DNA of 64,000 nucleotides. Origin: Rhizobium bangladeshense (GTDB lineage Bacteria > Pseudomonadota > Alphaproteobacteria > Rhizobiales > Rhizobiaceae). The translations under genes were made by a program, and so were the position numbers. How positions within the stretch are numbered: position 1 is the first letter of the stretch; the number at the start of each line of letters is the position of its first letter. This document shows positions 29,809-39,194 of the stretch, piece by piece. The notes beneath the pieces are model-generated. The model saw only the letters and a list, made by a program, of their open reading frames with translations. It ran no database searches and was not told the origin of the DNA. The stretch is from contig NZ_CP071615.1 in the NCBI RefSeq assembly GCF_017357245.1, forward strand, positions 305,740 through 369,739, written 5' to 3'.

Positions 29809-30026
29809 ATGCGAAAAGGGTAGAGGCTTGCCGAGGGGACTGTCAAGCGACAATCTGCGATGGCTCGGGGTCAGGTTACACACAGGCTATCGTGCGTGTC
29901 GCCGCGATTAAGCGATGGACAAGGGCAATCGTCCGGTCGGCACGCTTCCGCAAGACAAGCGCCCTTGTCGCATAGGCAGTCGATTTATTCTGAGTAGTTC
30001 GCCAAATCTACCGAGATACAGAAGCG
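29809..30026. other. Intergenic region upstream of the thi operon
   Basis: This 218-base gap lies between the riboswitch and the stop of the next minus-strand gene. It must hold the thiC promoter, but I see no convincing -35/-10 pair. Confidence 0.4.
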
Positions 30027-30737
30027 CTATTGAGAAAGCAGGCGCGGAACTGGAAAGTCTAGTACTTTGTCCGTGTAGCTTTCGACCAAGGCGCTAAACG
30101 GCGTGCCGTCTCGAAGTTTCAGTACGGCACGATGTTCGAGCAGGAACGGCGGCAGGCTGAGGGAACTTGTTTCATGCGCTGTTAAGCCGTCCATGTCCCA
30201 GCCTTCGGATAGAGGGGACCAGAGCAACTTGGCAGACAGGTTTGTGCGAGTGAAATTAAGAGCCTGAACGGCTCTGCCAAACGCGATATCGCTGGTCTTC
30301 AAAGCCTGATTCATCTCTGCAGTTAATTTTGCGGGTACATACCAATTTTCGGCTTCCGACAAGACGCGGTCGCCGCAGACCAGGCGGACGCGGCGATAAG
30401 CGATCAGCTCACCGGGTCCGACGGTCAGAAGGTCACGGATGTGCTCATCGGCCGGCTTGTCTTGCCCGCCCACACGCTGAGCTACAATCTTAGAACCTTC
30501 CGGTGCGAGCTTGTGCGCGGCGCACCAGCGGTCAAGGGTCAACGTAGCACTGGCATTACTCAGGAGATTGGTATTCAAGGTCTGAAGGACCGCAAGCGCT
30601 TCCACTCGAGATGCCGGCGTGTTCAGCCACTGAGACCCTATAGACGGTTCTTGCGCGATTGCGACCTGGGTGCCCAGCACGATGGCGGCCGCTGCAAATG
30701 CGGCGATACGAATGCATTTCGCAGGACATAATGACAT
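30027..30737 (-). CDS. Exported chorismate-lyase/UTRA-fold protein
   Basis: The 236-residue product starts MSLCPAKCIRIAAFAAAAIVL, a signal peptide with a likely AIA-Q cleavage. The mature part reads LVCGDRVLSEAENWYVPAKLT and FGRAVQALNFTR, the pattern of the UbiC chorismate-lyase/UTRA fold. AAAGGA lies about 11 bases before the ATG. The frame stays open 744 bases further upstream, but the signal peptide argues for this start. Chorismate lyases are cytoplasmic, so an exported form probably has a different, unknown role. Confidence 0.7.
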   Translation of the reverse strand: MSLCPAKCIRIAAFAAAAIVLGTQVAIAQEPSIGSQWLNTPASRVEALAVLQTLNTNLLSNASATLTLDRWCAAHKLAPEGSKIVAQRVGGQDKPADEHIRDLLTVGPGELIAYRRVRLVCGDRVLSEAENWYVPAKLTAEMNQALKTSDIAFGRAVQALNFTRTNLSAKLLWSPLSEGWDMDGLTAHETSSLSLPPFLLEHRAVLKLRDGTPFSALVESYTDKVLDFPVPRLLSQ

Positions 30738-31481
30738 GGAGAATGAAATCCTTTCTGCAGTATAATTGGGCAAGCCTTGCGGGCCAAATATCCTTGATTT
30801 TTGCCGATGAGCGAGCGTTGTCAGTGTATATGATAGCGGCAGCAGGATTTGAACTGCGGCTCGCGTGTACCGCACAATGGTCAGTTTCCAAAAGACTTTC
30901 TTACCATCTTTCGATGTTCCAACCGTGCTGGTTCGCACCTGTTGAAACTTGTGTGCCCGAGCCGTCCTTTGCTTGTGTCGCATCCATGTCGTCCATAATA
31001 ACCTCCATCCGCTCGCCGACCTTTTGTTGGAGTTTGAAAGCGTTGGCGACTGAGCCGGCGCTTCCATTTGGGGATTTGGAAACCCGAGAGACGTGGATTT
31101 CAAATGAGGAACGTGGCGGCCGGTCCGAATTCTCCCAATTCTATACTCGTGCCTCTCACTTAAAGGTTCAGCGCCTTTGTCTTCGCCCTCGCTTGTTGCG
31201 AGATGTTCATAAAGCTGGATCGGATAAAATAGCTCGCAACCGAAAGCAAAATCTAGGAGCCATTGTTGGAAAAAGGTCTTCTTCGTCGACCCGGAGCTCT
31301 CCTGCCTCTCGAGTGACAATTGCAGACCAGGCAGCGACACGCCGTCGATGGTTGCCAACTGCAGATGCGAGTAGCCAAGGCGCTTGTCTGATTGCTTTTT
31401 CTGATGCATGTCATCGTGCTCCTTGTGCAAGCCTCCCGACCATGATGTTGCCGGCAAGATTTCAGCATTCATAGGAAGCAA
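30738..31481 (-). other. Long open frame of uncertain coding status
   Basis: The frame upstream of the UTRA-like gene is open for 248 codons with an ATG at 31481 and another at 31409 (MHQKKQSDKRLGY). The opposite strand is also open for 271 codons over 30659-31474, which halves the weight of either. I recognise no family. A diverged regulator or nodule-specific gene is possible; chance openness is equally possible. Confidence 0.25.
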
Positions 31482-31679
31482 TATTCCTGCGGTGTGCTAT
31501 CGTAGCTCCTATCCAGGACAATTCATGAAATACGTCAGCAACGCAACAGATGAGACGGATATATCTTATATTATATCTTTTTTCGTTCGAGACATCGCAA
31601 ATATCCGTGTGAAAAGTTCGTGAGTGATAGGAAATATTATTTCATATATACCTACATATATTGATTTCACAGCTTTGGG
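31482..31679. other. AT-rich intergenic segment
   Basis: The sequence around 31560-31600 (ATATCTTATATTATATC) is much richer in A+T than its surroundings. No gene is seen. It may carry promoters or mark a junction. Confidence 0.4.
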
Positions 31680-31870
31680 TGGCTGGATGGAATGGCAGGT
31701 CTTTAAAGGCCGCGGCAAACGCCCGCTGGTCGAAATGGCAATCGGACGATGCAAGGCTATCATCGGGCGGCGTCTGCGGGCCAGGTCGCCCCTAGTCAGC
31801 AGACCGAAGTCGCGATCGACTGCGCCTTTCTCAAGCATCCTTGGCTGCGCGCCCGAAATCCATTCGCCGC
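31680..31870 (+). pseudogene. IS5-family transposase C-terminal fragment
   Basis: One frame reads VEMAIGRCKAIIGRRLRAR, and a shifted frame continues QTEVAIDCAFLKHPWLRARNP. These match the end of IS5-type transposases (YKAIIGRxLRAR...QQTEAAI...NRML). It is truncated and frameshifted. Confidence 0.7.
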
Positions 31871-31989
31871 ACGGCACACACGGCACGATCAGCCGTTTCA
31901 AAGATTCGCAAGGACAGCTCGTCGTCGTCGGCGACGCTCGAAGCTCCACAAAACGCTTAAGGTGCCAAGACGAGGAAGCGCCCTTGAGC

Positions 31990-32426
31990 TCAGGCTGCGC
32001 TTGATCCGATGCGCTAGCAAGGGACGCAACGTCATATCGTCGTCGACACGCTTGGACTGATGGTCGGCCTCGTGGTTCACAGCGCCGAGATTCAGGATCG
32101 CGATGGTGCACCTGCCGCCCTCAAACCACTCTCAAGCGCTGGCCGTGGCTGAGACATATCTTCGCCGACCGTGGTTATGCCGGACCGAAGCTGAAGGGCG
32201 CACTGCAAAAGATCGCAAAGTTCACTCTCCAGATCGACAAGCGGACCGACAAGGCAAAAGGCGTCGAGGTTCTGCCGCGTCGCTGGGTCGTGGAGCGCAC
32301 CTTCGCGTGGCTTGGCAGATGCCGTCGAAGGATTGGGAAAAGTCCCTCGCTTCAGCCGAAGCATGGATCACTATCGCCCACATCCGCGTCCTGACACGAC
32401 GTTTGGCAAGATATGGATATCGTTGA
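31990..32426 (+). pseudogene. Second IS5-family transposase fragment (IS427/IS1031-like)
   Basis: Successive frames give [59 protein letters not shown] and KDWEKSLASAEAWITIAHIRVLTRRLA. These are the DDE and YREK-type signatures of another IS5 subgroup. At least three shifts break it. It ends at TGA 32424-32426. Confidence 0.85.
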
Positions 32427-32430
32427 AACC

Positions 32431-32545
32431 TCGTCGAGTCAGGCTCTGAGAGCGCTTTCGAAGCGTTACGGGATCAATCAGAGACCGTCGCCAAGTGGCG
32501 GAAGCGGTCCTCGGTTGCGGATCTTCCCACCGGCCACCGCGGCTG
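32431..32545 (+). pseudogene. IS481 transposase N-terminal scrap
   Basis: The bases encode QALRALSKRYGINQ and then, after a one-base loss, VAKWRKRSSVADLPTG. This is the same HTH region as in the IS481 gene at 23573-24537, here without its nonsense codon. Confidence 0.8.
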
Positions 32546-32735
32546 ATCGTCAGAACGCCGGCACGCTCGATTGATGGCCGCCCCCGAAGCCTGTCACCTG
32601 CCGCAGGGCTATAAAACGTGCAGGCGCTCGCCTCGGGACGCGCCCGCCCTCGGACCGCTCGTCCATGATCGCTCCATCAAACTTCCACGGGGCTTGAACT
32701 CACTAAGTACATACAGACGGAACAAGGAGACAACG

Positions 32736-32792
32736 ATGATGACTCACATGGCCTTGAGCTGCCGAGATCAACTAAGAGAAGTTCCGTGGTGA
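32736..32792 (+). CDS. Micro-ORF with a strong ribosome site (18 codons)
   Basis: AAGGAGA lies seven bases before ATG 32736, followed by 18 codons (MMTHMALSCRDQLREVPW) and TGA. It is 90 bases upstream of the racemase gene on the same strand. It could be a leader peptide or the surviving first codons of a lost gene. Confidence 0.35.
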   Translation: MMTHMALSCRDQLREVPW

Positions 32793-32882
32793 CTGGAGTG
32801 GTAAAGAAAAACTTCGATTGCAGTCGCCCGGGGTGCCCTCATGTCGTACCAAATCTGCTCTGCAGCAAGATGAGATGTTCTG

Positions 32883-33632
32883 ATGTCTGACATAAAGCCG
32901 CAAGCAGATGCCCGTCCTCCCCACATAATTGGGTTAAAAAAGCCGCTTGGAGTGGTAGGGGGAATGGGAAGTCTAGCAACTGCGAAATTTCTGCAGGCTT
33001 TGGCTCAAAAAAGTGGCGCGGACAGAGATCAAGACCACGTCCCATTTATTACTCTGTCACTTCCAAACATTTCTGATCAATCACACGCAATATCGATCGG
33101 TAGCAATGCGCCTTTGGGACAACTTCTGGAACGCGCAAAATGGCTCGAAAACGTTGGATGTGGAGCTATAGCCATCCCCTGCAATACCGCGCATTTTTGG
33201 TCTTCTGAAATTGCAAACGCACTAACAATAAAATTCATTAGTATAGTTGAGGTTACCCGCGACTTCATACGTCAGAATAACGGAACGGATCTAGATAACC
33301 TACGAACAATTGTCCTGGGAATGAAGGCAAGTATTCAAGAAAAATTGTATGGAAATTCAACGGCAGGCTGGGGTGGCGTCGACCCTGGTTTCGAGGTAAT
33401 TCAACAAGATGCAGTAAGTGTCATTGATGAAGTCAAGAGGGGGAATATAGGTCGTGCGAGATTTAAAATGGCGTTACTGGTAGCACGAACACGGAGCTTC
33501 AAACCGGACGCTATTATACTTGGGTGCAGTGAGCTTTCTCTCGCATCCAGAGATATTTTCAAAGGTTCAGATGTTATAGATCCGGTAGATATTCTTGTGG
33601 ATGCGTGCATTTCATGGTTTCGCGAAACATAG
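32883..33632 (+). CDS. Aspartate/glutamate racemase family protein
   Basis: The 249-residue protein has the paired catalytic cysteines of PLP-independent racemases: C100 in IAIPCNTAHFW and C215 in IILGCSELSL. The N-terminal GVVGGMGSLAT and the IDPVDILVDA end match RacD/YgeA-type enzymes. These interconvert L- and D-aspartate or related acids. Its base composition is visibly more A+T-rich than neighbouring genes, a sign of transfer. A decayed second copy lies at 20897-21397. It stands alone between IS remnants; whether it supplies a D-amino acid to a symbiotic product is unknown. Confidence 0.9.
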   Translation: MSDIKPQADARPPHIIGLKKPLGVVGGMGSLATAKFLQALAQKSGADRDQDHVPFITLSLPNISDQSHAISIGSNAPLGQLLERAKWLENVGCGAIAIPCNTAHFWSSEIANALTIKFISIVEVTRDFIRQNNGTDLDNLRTIVLGMKASIQEKLYGNSTAGWGGVDPGFEVIQQDAVSVIDEVKRGNIGRARFKMALLVARTRSFKPDAIILGCSELSLASRDIFKGSDVIDPVDILVDACISWFRET

Positions 33633-33773
33633 GCATCAACAAGCTTAGGAGCGATAGAAAGGGTAGCAAAGGTCGAAACTTCTACCTGGTATATCGGATC
33701 ACTCAATGGCGCCGTCAGTTCACATGCTTTCGGACCAGCGTGTCACAATCGGCCCTCCCCAATCTCAGAGCAG

Positions 33774-33781
33774 GATTTTGC
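33774..33781. repeat. IS66 target-site duplication, left copy
   Basis: GATTTTGC directly precedes the left inverted repeat and recurs exactly at 39195-39202 after the right one. Eight bases is the IS66 target size. Confidence 0.93.
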
Positions 33782-33880
33782 GTAACCGCCCGATTGGCAC
33801 CGCCTGCCGCCTAGCGCCCTGATGGCCTAAGACACGTGTTTAACGACGTCGTTAGCGACGTGTCTTAGGCGAGGATTGCG

Positions 33881-34249
33881 ATGCGCGTTGAAATTCTTGG
33901 GCAGGAACGTCGACTGCGGTGGCGCGAAGAAGACAAGCTTGCGATTGTCATGTCGGTTGGGGTTTCTGGAGCCACGATCACAGAGATTGCTCATCGTCAT
34001 GATGTAACGCGGCAGCAGATATACGCCTGGCGTAGCGAGCTCAAGAAGAAGGGGCTGCTCCCGGTGTCTTCGAATGCATTGTTCATTCCCGTCGATCTGA
34101 ATGCCGTGCAGAACGATGCCCCTGAATTGAGGGAGAGCTGCTCCGGGATGATTGAGCTACGATTGATCTGCGGCCGCACGCTTCGTTTCGAGAGTTCTAT
34201 GGCTCCCGATGTCCTGACGCAGATTATCCGGGCAGTGGAAGCAGCATGA
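33881..34249 (+). CDS. tnpA: IS66 TnpA
   Basis: The 122-residue protein has a helix-turn-helix (ATITEIAHRHDVTRQQIYAWRSELKKKGL) and an otherwise variable tail, typical of IS66 OrfA. It ends four bases into tnpB, the usual overlap of this family. Confidence 0.93.
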   Translation: MRVEILGQERRLRWREEDKLAIVMSVGVSGATITEIAHRHDVTRQQIYAWRSELKKKGLLPVSSNALFIPVDLNAVQNDAPELRESCSGMIELRLICGRTLRFESSMAPDVLTQIIRAVEAA

Positions 34250-34395
34250 TTGGGCCTGGGACCGGCGTTCGGGTGTATCTTGCGTGCGGGATCACGGACA
34301 TGCGCAAGGGAGTAGAAGGCCTTGCCGCGCTTGCGCAGGATGTTTTGCGTCAGAAGCCGACTGGCGGCGCGGTCTTCGCCTTTCGCGGCAAGCGT
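34246..34395 (+). pseudogene. tnpB: IS66 TnpB, 5' part (interrupted)
   Basis: The start reads GVRVYLACGITDMRKGVEGLAALAQ up to FAFRGKR, the conserved N-terminus of TnpB. The gene then runs into the serine-recombinase element and resumes at 37004. The fused frame as it stands ends at 34528-34530. Confidence 0.93.
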
Positions 34396-34432
34396 GGCCA
34401 ACTACCGACATTCTGCATACGTTTCTCGCTTT

Positions 34433-34885
34433 TCGACGATTGCCTATCCTTGGCACCCGCTGTTCGGGAAGAAGGTGCAGGTCTCGCCGTTCAGGCGTGG
34501 CAAGGGTTTAACCTGCATCTACACGGATGAGCGTCCAGATCTCTGCCGCGAATTGCCGAATTGGATGTTCGATCAAAGTTATTGCACCACCATGGCGCTA
34601 GGGCTGCCTGAGATCAGCATCGCCGGCCTCAACGAATTGGCAGCGGCGCTGGCATCGTTCGACGCGACTCGCTTACGAGGCGCAAAATCCCGTCCTTCGA
34701 GGAAGAAGGAGAAGGATGATGCGAAGCAGGCGACATCAAAATCGCGATCAACTCGTTCTGGAGTTGGAGCGCCAAAATCTTCAGGTTCCAGCGGTCAAGA
34801 ACGTCAAAGAGTTGGTGGAAGCGCTGGCGGATCTTCTGCTGGAAGCTTTGGAAGCAAACAGAATGACGAAGACGGGAGGCGTTGA
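34433..34885 (+). CDS. Accessory protein of element B (YPWHP...PNWMFD family)
   Basis: The frame reads AYPWHPLFGKKVQVSPFRRGKG, then CRELPNWMFDQSY and LGLPEISIAGLNELAAALASF, the counterpart of the first gene in element A. The tail is lysine/serine-rich and overlaps the next gene. No ATG or GTG stands in frame between the element tip and the motif; ATT near 34442 or entry from tnpB are options, so the start is uncertain. Function unknown. Confidence 0.55.
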   Translation, partial: STIAYPWHPLFGKKVQVSPFRRGKGLTCIYTDERPDLCRELPNWMFDQSYCTTMALGLPEISIAGLNELAAALASFDATRLRGAKSRPSRKKEKDDAKQATSKSRSTRSGVGAPKSSGSSGQERQRVGGSAGGSSAGSFGSKQNDEDGRR

Positions 34886-34907
34886 TGAACACGAAGATCA
34901 CGCCTGA
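34716..34907 (+). CDS. Small helical accessory protein of element B
   Basis: The 63-residue product MMRSRRHQNRDQLV... has an amphipathic leucine-rich helix (ELVEALADLLLEALEANR). GGAAGAAGGAGAAGG precedes its ATG. Its last 23 bases overlap the recombinase start, as in element A. Confidence 0.6.
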   Translation: MMRSRRHQNRDQLVLELERQNLQVPAVKNVKELVEALADLLLEALEANRMTKTGGVDEHEDHA

Positions 34908-36975
34908 CCATCTTTGCCGCGCCGCTGTGGTCTATGTCCGCCAGTCCACAATGACTCAGGTCACCGGCAATCTGGAAAGTCAGCGCTGGCAATATGACCT
35001 GGCTGGAGCTGCCGCGTCGACTGGCTTTGCATCGGTGAGCGTAATCGATGACGATCTCGGCCGCTCAGGTTCAGGCAGCACGGAACGGCCTGGATTCGAA
35101 CGGCTTGTGGCACAGGTTTGCTCCGGCAATGTAGGAGCGGTCTATTGTATCGAGGCGTCTCGGCTGGCGCGCAACGGCAGGGACTGGCATCATCTGATCG
35201 ACCTTTGCGCGCTTGCGGGTACGCTGGTCATCGATCCGGATGGCGCCTATGATCCGCGGCTCGTCAACGATCGTCTGCTGCTTGGGTTGAAAGGCACGAT
35301 GTCGGAGTATGAGCTTAGCTTGATGCGTCAACGTGGCATCGCCGCACGTGATTCCAAGGCAGGACGCGGGGAACTGCGGTTCATGCTGCCACCAGGCTTT
35401 TGCTGGAGCGAGGCGGGCAAGATCGAGATTGATCCGGACGAACACGTGGCCGAAACGATCAGGCTCGTCTTCGCCAAATTCCGGGAACTGGGAAGTGGAC
35501 GACAGGTCTTTTTGTGGCTGCGGTCGGCCGATATCAAGATGCCGGTCGTCCTGCGCAATGTCGACGTCTGTAAGCTTGCCTGGAAGGCGCCGGCCTACCA
35601 CAGCGTCATGCAGATTCTCCACAATCCACTCTACGCGGGCGCCTATGCCTTCGGAAGACGTGCGCAGCGAACGCGGATCGTCGATGGCCGCGCTCGCAAG
35701 GCTACCGGGGTGCGCAAGCCGAGGGACGAATGGAGCGTGCTGTTGCGCGACAATCATCAAGGTTACATCAGTTGGGGGGAGTATGAGGAAAACCACAAGC
35801 TTCTGACCGAGAACGCGCACATGAAGAAGAATTGCGATCGCAAGTCAGCGCGTGGCGGCCGTGCCCTTTTGACGGGACTGATGCGATGCGGTCGCTGTGG
35901 CCGAATGATGCGCGTCTTCTACGGCAGCGCAAAAGGCAATGCCCATCGCTATCAGTGCCGCGGCGACGATGCTCACGTGGGTGTCGGCCTTTGTATCGGC
36001 ATTGGCGGCGTCAGGGTCGACCGCGCCGTTGCGATGCAGATTTTAGAAGCGGTATCGGACCGAGCTGTCGAAGCGGCAATCTTCGCCTTGGATCAAGTCG
36101 AGCGGTCCCGGAGAGATGTCATTGCCGCAATCGAGCGGGACCTCGAAGGCGCACGCTACGAAGCGCTGTTAGCCAGTCGCAGGTATGAGCTTGTGGACCC
36201 GGCCAAGCGGCATGTTGCACGCGAACTGGAGGCCCGATGGAATGATGCCCTGGAGCGAGTAGGCGTGCTTGAGCGCAAGATCAAAGATCTATCCGCGTTG
36301 TCAGCAGCACGCCCCGTCATCGATCGTGGCCGACTCCTGCAACTTGCCCAGGATTTACCGACCGTATGGAATGCGCCCTCTACGGAGACGCGAACGAAGC
36401 AACGGCTCATCCACATCCTGATTCAGGAGATTATTTGCGATCTCGATGATGCGACCAACGAGGCGGTGCTCTTGATCCATTGGACCGGCGGTCGGCACAC
36501 AGAGGTGCGTGTGGCGCGCGTCAAGACCGGACGATATCCTGCCGAACTCGCACCATCGGCCGTCGAGGCCCTGCGCAAACTGGGCGGACATTGGCCAGAT
36601 CGGGAACTCGCGGTGTCCCTCAATAGGATGCTTTGCAAGACAGGTGATGGAGAGAGCTGGACTACCGTGCGGGTTCGTGACTTGCGCGAGCGCCTGGGAA
36701 TTCCCGAATATGATGCCACCAAAGTGGACGTACCGATGATCAGCTTGATGAAAGCGGCGGAGAAACTCGGTATTTGCGTCGGATCGGCCAAAAGCTTGGT
36801 GCAGAGAGGAATTTTACCTGCAACGCAAATCCTTCCCGGCTCGCCATGGATGGTTCCCGTCGAAGCATTATCCTCAGAAGCCGCCCGGATAGGGGTGCAG
36901 GGTGTCGTCGATCGACGCCCCAAGTTTTATGAGGATTATCAATATGATAAAGTCGTCCGGCTGCCCGGAATCTGA
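34885..36975 (+). CDS. Large serine recombinase with zinc-ribbon domain (element B)
   Basis: The 696-residue protein has S21 in YVRQSTMTQ, the resolvase arginines in ASRLARNGRDW, and a recombinase domain (KAPAYHSVMQILHNPLYAGAYAFG). It also has a zinc ribbon (MRCGRCGRMMR) near residue 335 and a long C-terminal helical region. GGGAGG lies five bases before ATG 34885. The order of domains matches the recombinase at 17625, but sequence differs throughout, so these are separate members of one family rather than a recent duplication. The frame is intact. Confidence 0.95.
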   Translation: MNTKITPDHLCRAAVVYVRQSTMTQVTGNLESQRWQYDLAGAAASTGFASVSVIDDDLGRSGSGSTERPGFERLVAQVCSGNVGAVYCIEASRLARNGRDWHHLIDLCALAGTLVIDPDGAYDPRLVNDRLLLGLKGTMSEYELSLMRQRGIAARDSKAGRGELRFMLPPGFCWSEAGKIEIDPDEHVAETIRLVFAKFRELGSGRQVFLWLRSADIKMPVVLRNVDVCKLAWKAPAYHSVMQILHNPLYAGAYAFGRRAQRTRIVDGRARKATGVRKPRDEWSVLLRDNHQGYISWGEYEENHKLLTENAHMKKNCDRKSARGGRALLTGLMRCGRCGRMMRVFYGSAKGNAHRYQCRGDDAHVGVGLCIGIGGVRVDRAVAMQILEAVSDRAVEAAIFALDQVERSRRDVIAAIERDLEGARYEALLASRRYELVDPAKRHVARELEARWNDALERVGVLERKIKDLSALSAARPVIDRGRLLQLAQDLPTVWNAPSTETRTKQRLIHILIQEIICDLDDATNEAVLLIHWTGGRHTEVRVARVKTGRYPAELAPSAVEALRKLGGHWPDRELAVSLNRMLCKTGDGESWTTVRVRDLRERLGIPEYDATKVDVPMISLMKAAEKLGICVGSAKSLVQRGILPATQILPGSPWMVPVEALSSEAARIGVQGVVDRRPKFYEDYQYDKVVRLPGI

Positions 36976-37003
36976 TGGAGGGATGCATTATGAAGCGCAC
37001 TGT

Positions 37004-37201
37004 GCCGATCGTTTGAAGCTGCTGTATTTTGATGGCCAGGGCTTCTGCCTGTATTACAAGATCTTGCCGAAGGGGCGGTTTCCTTGGCCTTCGGCATCCG
37101 ACGGGACTGCCCGGCTGACGTCGGCCCAACTGGCGATGTTGTGGGAAGGGATCGATTGGCGTCGTCCTGATTGGGGTGCGCCACCGGCCCGTGTCGGGTG
37201 A
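37004..37201 (+). pseudogene. tnpB: IS66 TnpB, 3' part
   Basis: The frame ADRLKLLYFDGQGFCLYYKILPKGRFPWP is the conserved second half of TnpB and ends at TGA 37199-37201. It is separated from its first half by element B and so cannot be made as a full protein. Confidence 0.93.
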
Positions 37202-37260
37202 TTTTATCCCACACCACTGGTTTTTATGGAAATTTATCCTGGCTCGTGGTAGTCAGGATC

Positions 37261-38883
37261 ATGTCTAGAGCGACGACAAATCTTCCGGACGATCCAGCCT
37301 TTCTCAAGGCAATGATTGCCGCTTTGCAGGCGGAAAATGCGAAGATGTCGGCCACATTGCAGGCGCATGATCAGTTAATCCAAACGCTGCGGCTGCGCAT
37401 TGCCAAGCTGAAGAAACAGGTCTTCGGCAAGTCGTCTGAAAAGATTGAGCGTGAAATCGAGCAGTTGGAACTGGCGCTTGAGGATCTGTTGATCGCCGCC
37501 GCTGAAGGCAGTACGGCGCCAATCGATGAACCTGATGAGGCGGCGTCTGTTGTTCCCTTGGCGGATACCTCTGAAAAGATCATGCGCCGGCGCCCACGCG
37601 TCTCGGACAAGGCGGTTCGCGAGCGCCGAGAGCTCGATCCTGGTTCCTGCTGCCCGGAATGCGGAGGTGAATTGCGTCTTGTCGGTGAGGACGTCAGCGA
37701 AATCCTCGACATGATCGCCGCGCAGATGAAAGTCATCGAAGTTGCTCGACTGAAGAAGTCCTGCCGCTGCTGCGAGAAAATGGTGCAGGTGGCAGCACCC
37801 AGCCGCCCGATACCGGGCAGCATGGCCGGCGCTGGCCTCTTGGCGTACATTCTGGTCTCGAAGTTCGACGACCATTTGCCACTGTACCGTCTGAACGAGA
37901 TCTTCGCCCGCATGGGCGCCGACATTCCCGACAGCACGATGGTTGATTGGTGTGGTCGCGCCATGCAGGTGCTTCAGCCTCTCATCGAGCGGATCGAAAC
38001 GGCGGTCATGGCAAGTGACCTGCTTCATGCGGACGACACCCCGATCAGGGTGCTGGATCGCTCGCTGCGAGACAAGGGGTTGGGCAAGGGTGTGAAGAAG
38101 GGCAGGATCTGGACGTATGTCCGCGATCAGCGTCCATGGGCAGGCAGTTCCCCGCCCGGTGCAGTCTACTATTTTGCTCCTGACTGGAAAGAAGAGCACG
38201 TCCACCGCCACCTCAAGCAATCAAGCGGCATCCTTCAGGCTGACGGCTACAAAGGATATGGCAAGCTATACGCGCCTGGAGAAAAGGGAGAATCTCGCTT
38301 CAAGGAAGCCGCCTGCTGGGCTCATTGGCGACGAGACTTCCACGATATCTGGACATCAAACAAGTCCGAGATCGCGCGAGAGGCTCTCGATCGCATCGGA
38401 GCGCTTTACGACATCGAGCGAGGCATCAACGGCCAGCCTCCTGAGATCCGGCTTGCCGCGCGTCAGACCCAGAGCAAGCCTAAGGTCGATGCATTCCGCC
38501 ACTGGGCTGAAGCTCAACTAACGCGCATTCCGGGCAAAAGCGATCTGGCGACAGCTTTCCGCTACGGATTGAGCCGATGGTCTTCACTCTGTCTGTTCCT
38601 CGACGACGGCCGCGTCGCGATCGACAACAATTCCGCCGAGCGGGCACTGCGTCCGATAGGCGTGGGAAGACGGAACTGGCTCTTCGCGGGAGCCGATACG
38701 GGAGCGGAGACCTTGGCACGCGCCATGACGATCATCGAGACGGCAAAGATGAATGGTCTTGATCCGCAGGCCTATCTGGCAGACGTGCTCGATCGCATCC
38801 ACGATCACAAGATCAATCGGTTAGACGAATTGCTTCCGTGGAACTGGTCGGCGATCACCACAATCGACGCGAAGGCAGCCTGA
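37261..38883 (+). CDS. tnpC: IS66 transposase TnpC
   Basis: The 540-residue transposase has the N-terminal coiled coil and [13 protein letters not shown] motif, a zinc-binding CCPECGG, then the DDE domain ([47 protein letters not shown]). The ATG at 37261 is preferred over the longer frame that overlaps tnpB. It is intact, but transposition should need an intact TnpB elsewhere. Confidence 0.95.
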   Translation: MSRATTNLPDDPAFLKAMIAALQAENAKMSATLQAHDQLIQTLRLRIAKLKKQVFGKSSEKIEREIEQLELALEDLLIAAAEGSTAPIDEPDEAASVVPLADTSEKIMRRRPRVSDKAVRERRELDPGSCCPECGGELRLVGEDVSEILDMIAAQMKVIEVARLKKSCRCCEKMVQVAAPSRPIPGSMAGAGLLAYILVSKFDDHLPLYRLNEIFARMGADIPDSTMVDWCGRAMQVLQPLIERIETAVMASDLLHADDTPIRVLDRSLRDKGLGKGVKKGRIWTYVRDQRPWAGSSPPGAVYYFAPDWKEEHVHRHLKQSSGILQADGYKGYGKLYAPGEKGESRFKEAACWAHWRRDFHDIWTSNKSEIAREALDRIGALYDIERGINGQPPEIRLAARQTQSKPKVDAFRHWAEAQLTRIPGKSDLATAFRYGLSRWSSLCLFLDDGRVAIDNNSAERALRPIGVGRRNWLFAGADTGAETLARAMTIIETAKMNGLDPQAYLADVLDRIHDHKINRLDELLPWNWSAITTIDAKAA

Positions 38884-39179
38884 TGGCGACAGTCACCTAC
38901 GTCCGTACGATCAAATTTGTTGCCGAAATCCTCGAAGAGGACCCGGAGCTTCTTCAGGCAATTGTCTCCAACGATGATAATCTGAGCTACGGCAGCATCA
39001 TCTCCGTGTACACCGGAGACGACGAATCGGTGACCGCACTGACAGACGACGGCATGGACGAATTGGAGCAGACGCTCAAAGATGCCCGCCGCTCACCCCA
39101 AGAATGGAACGACTTCCTCGACAGCTTTGTTGACGACGAGCTGCTCGTCGCTCGCATCAAAGCAAAATCTCGGCGGTAG
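38883..39179 (+). CDS. Conserved IS66 passenger protein
   Basis: The 98-residue acidic protein ([27 protein letters not shown]...) starts within the tnpC stop codon (TGATG), so it is translationally coupled to the transposase. It lies inside the right inverted repeat and belongs to the element. I know no function for it. Confidence 0.75.
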   Translation: MATVTYVRTIKFVAEILEEDPELLQAIVSNDDNLSYGSIISVYTGDDESVTALTDDGMDELEQTLKDARRSPQEWNDFLDSFVDDELLVARIKAKSRR

Positions 39180-39194
39180 CAATCGGGCGGTTAC

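Larger units (their letters stand above)
34396..37003 (+). mobile_element. Serine-recombinase element B (three genes) inserted in IS66 tnpB
   Basis: The 2608-base segment lies between GT dinucleotides at 34394-34395 and 37002-37003. Joining the flanks at one GT gives AAGCGTGCCGATCG, restoring TnpB as FRGKR-ADRLKLLYFDG. Length, gene order and GT core match element A. Left tips share CAAC followed closely by CGACA in both. Exact tips are inferred. Confidence 0.82.
33782..39194 (+). mobile_element. IS66-family element carrying a nested serine-recombinase element
   Basis: GTAACCGCCCGATTG at 33782 and its mirror CAATCGGGCGGTTAC ending at 39194 are the terminal repeats, with perfect 8-bp duplications outside. 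Gene order is tnpA, tnpB (split), tnpC and a 98-codon passenger. Without the 2.6-kb insert the element is about 2.8 kb, normal for IS66. Confidence 0.95.
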
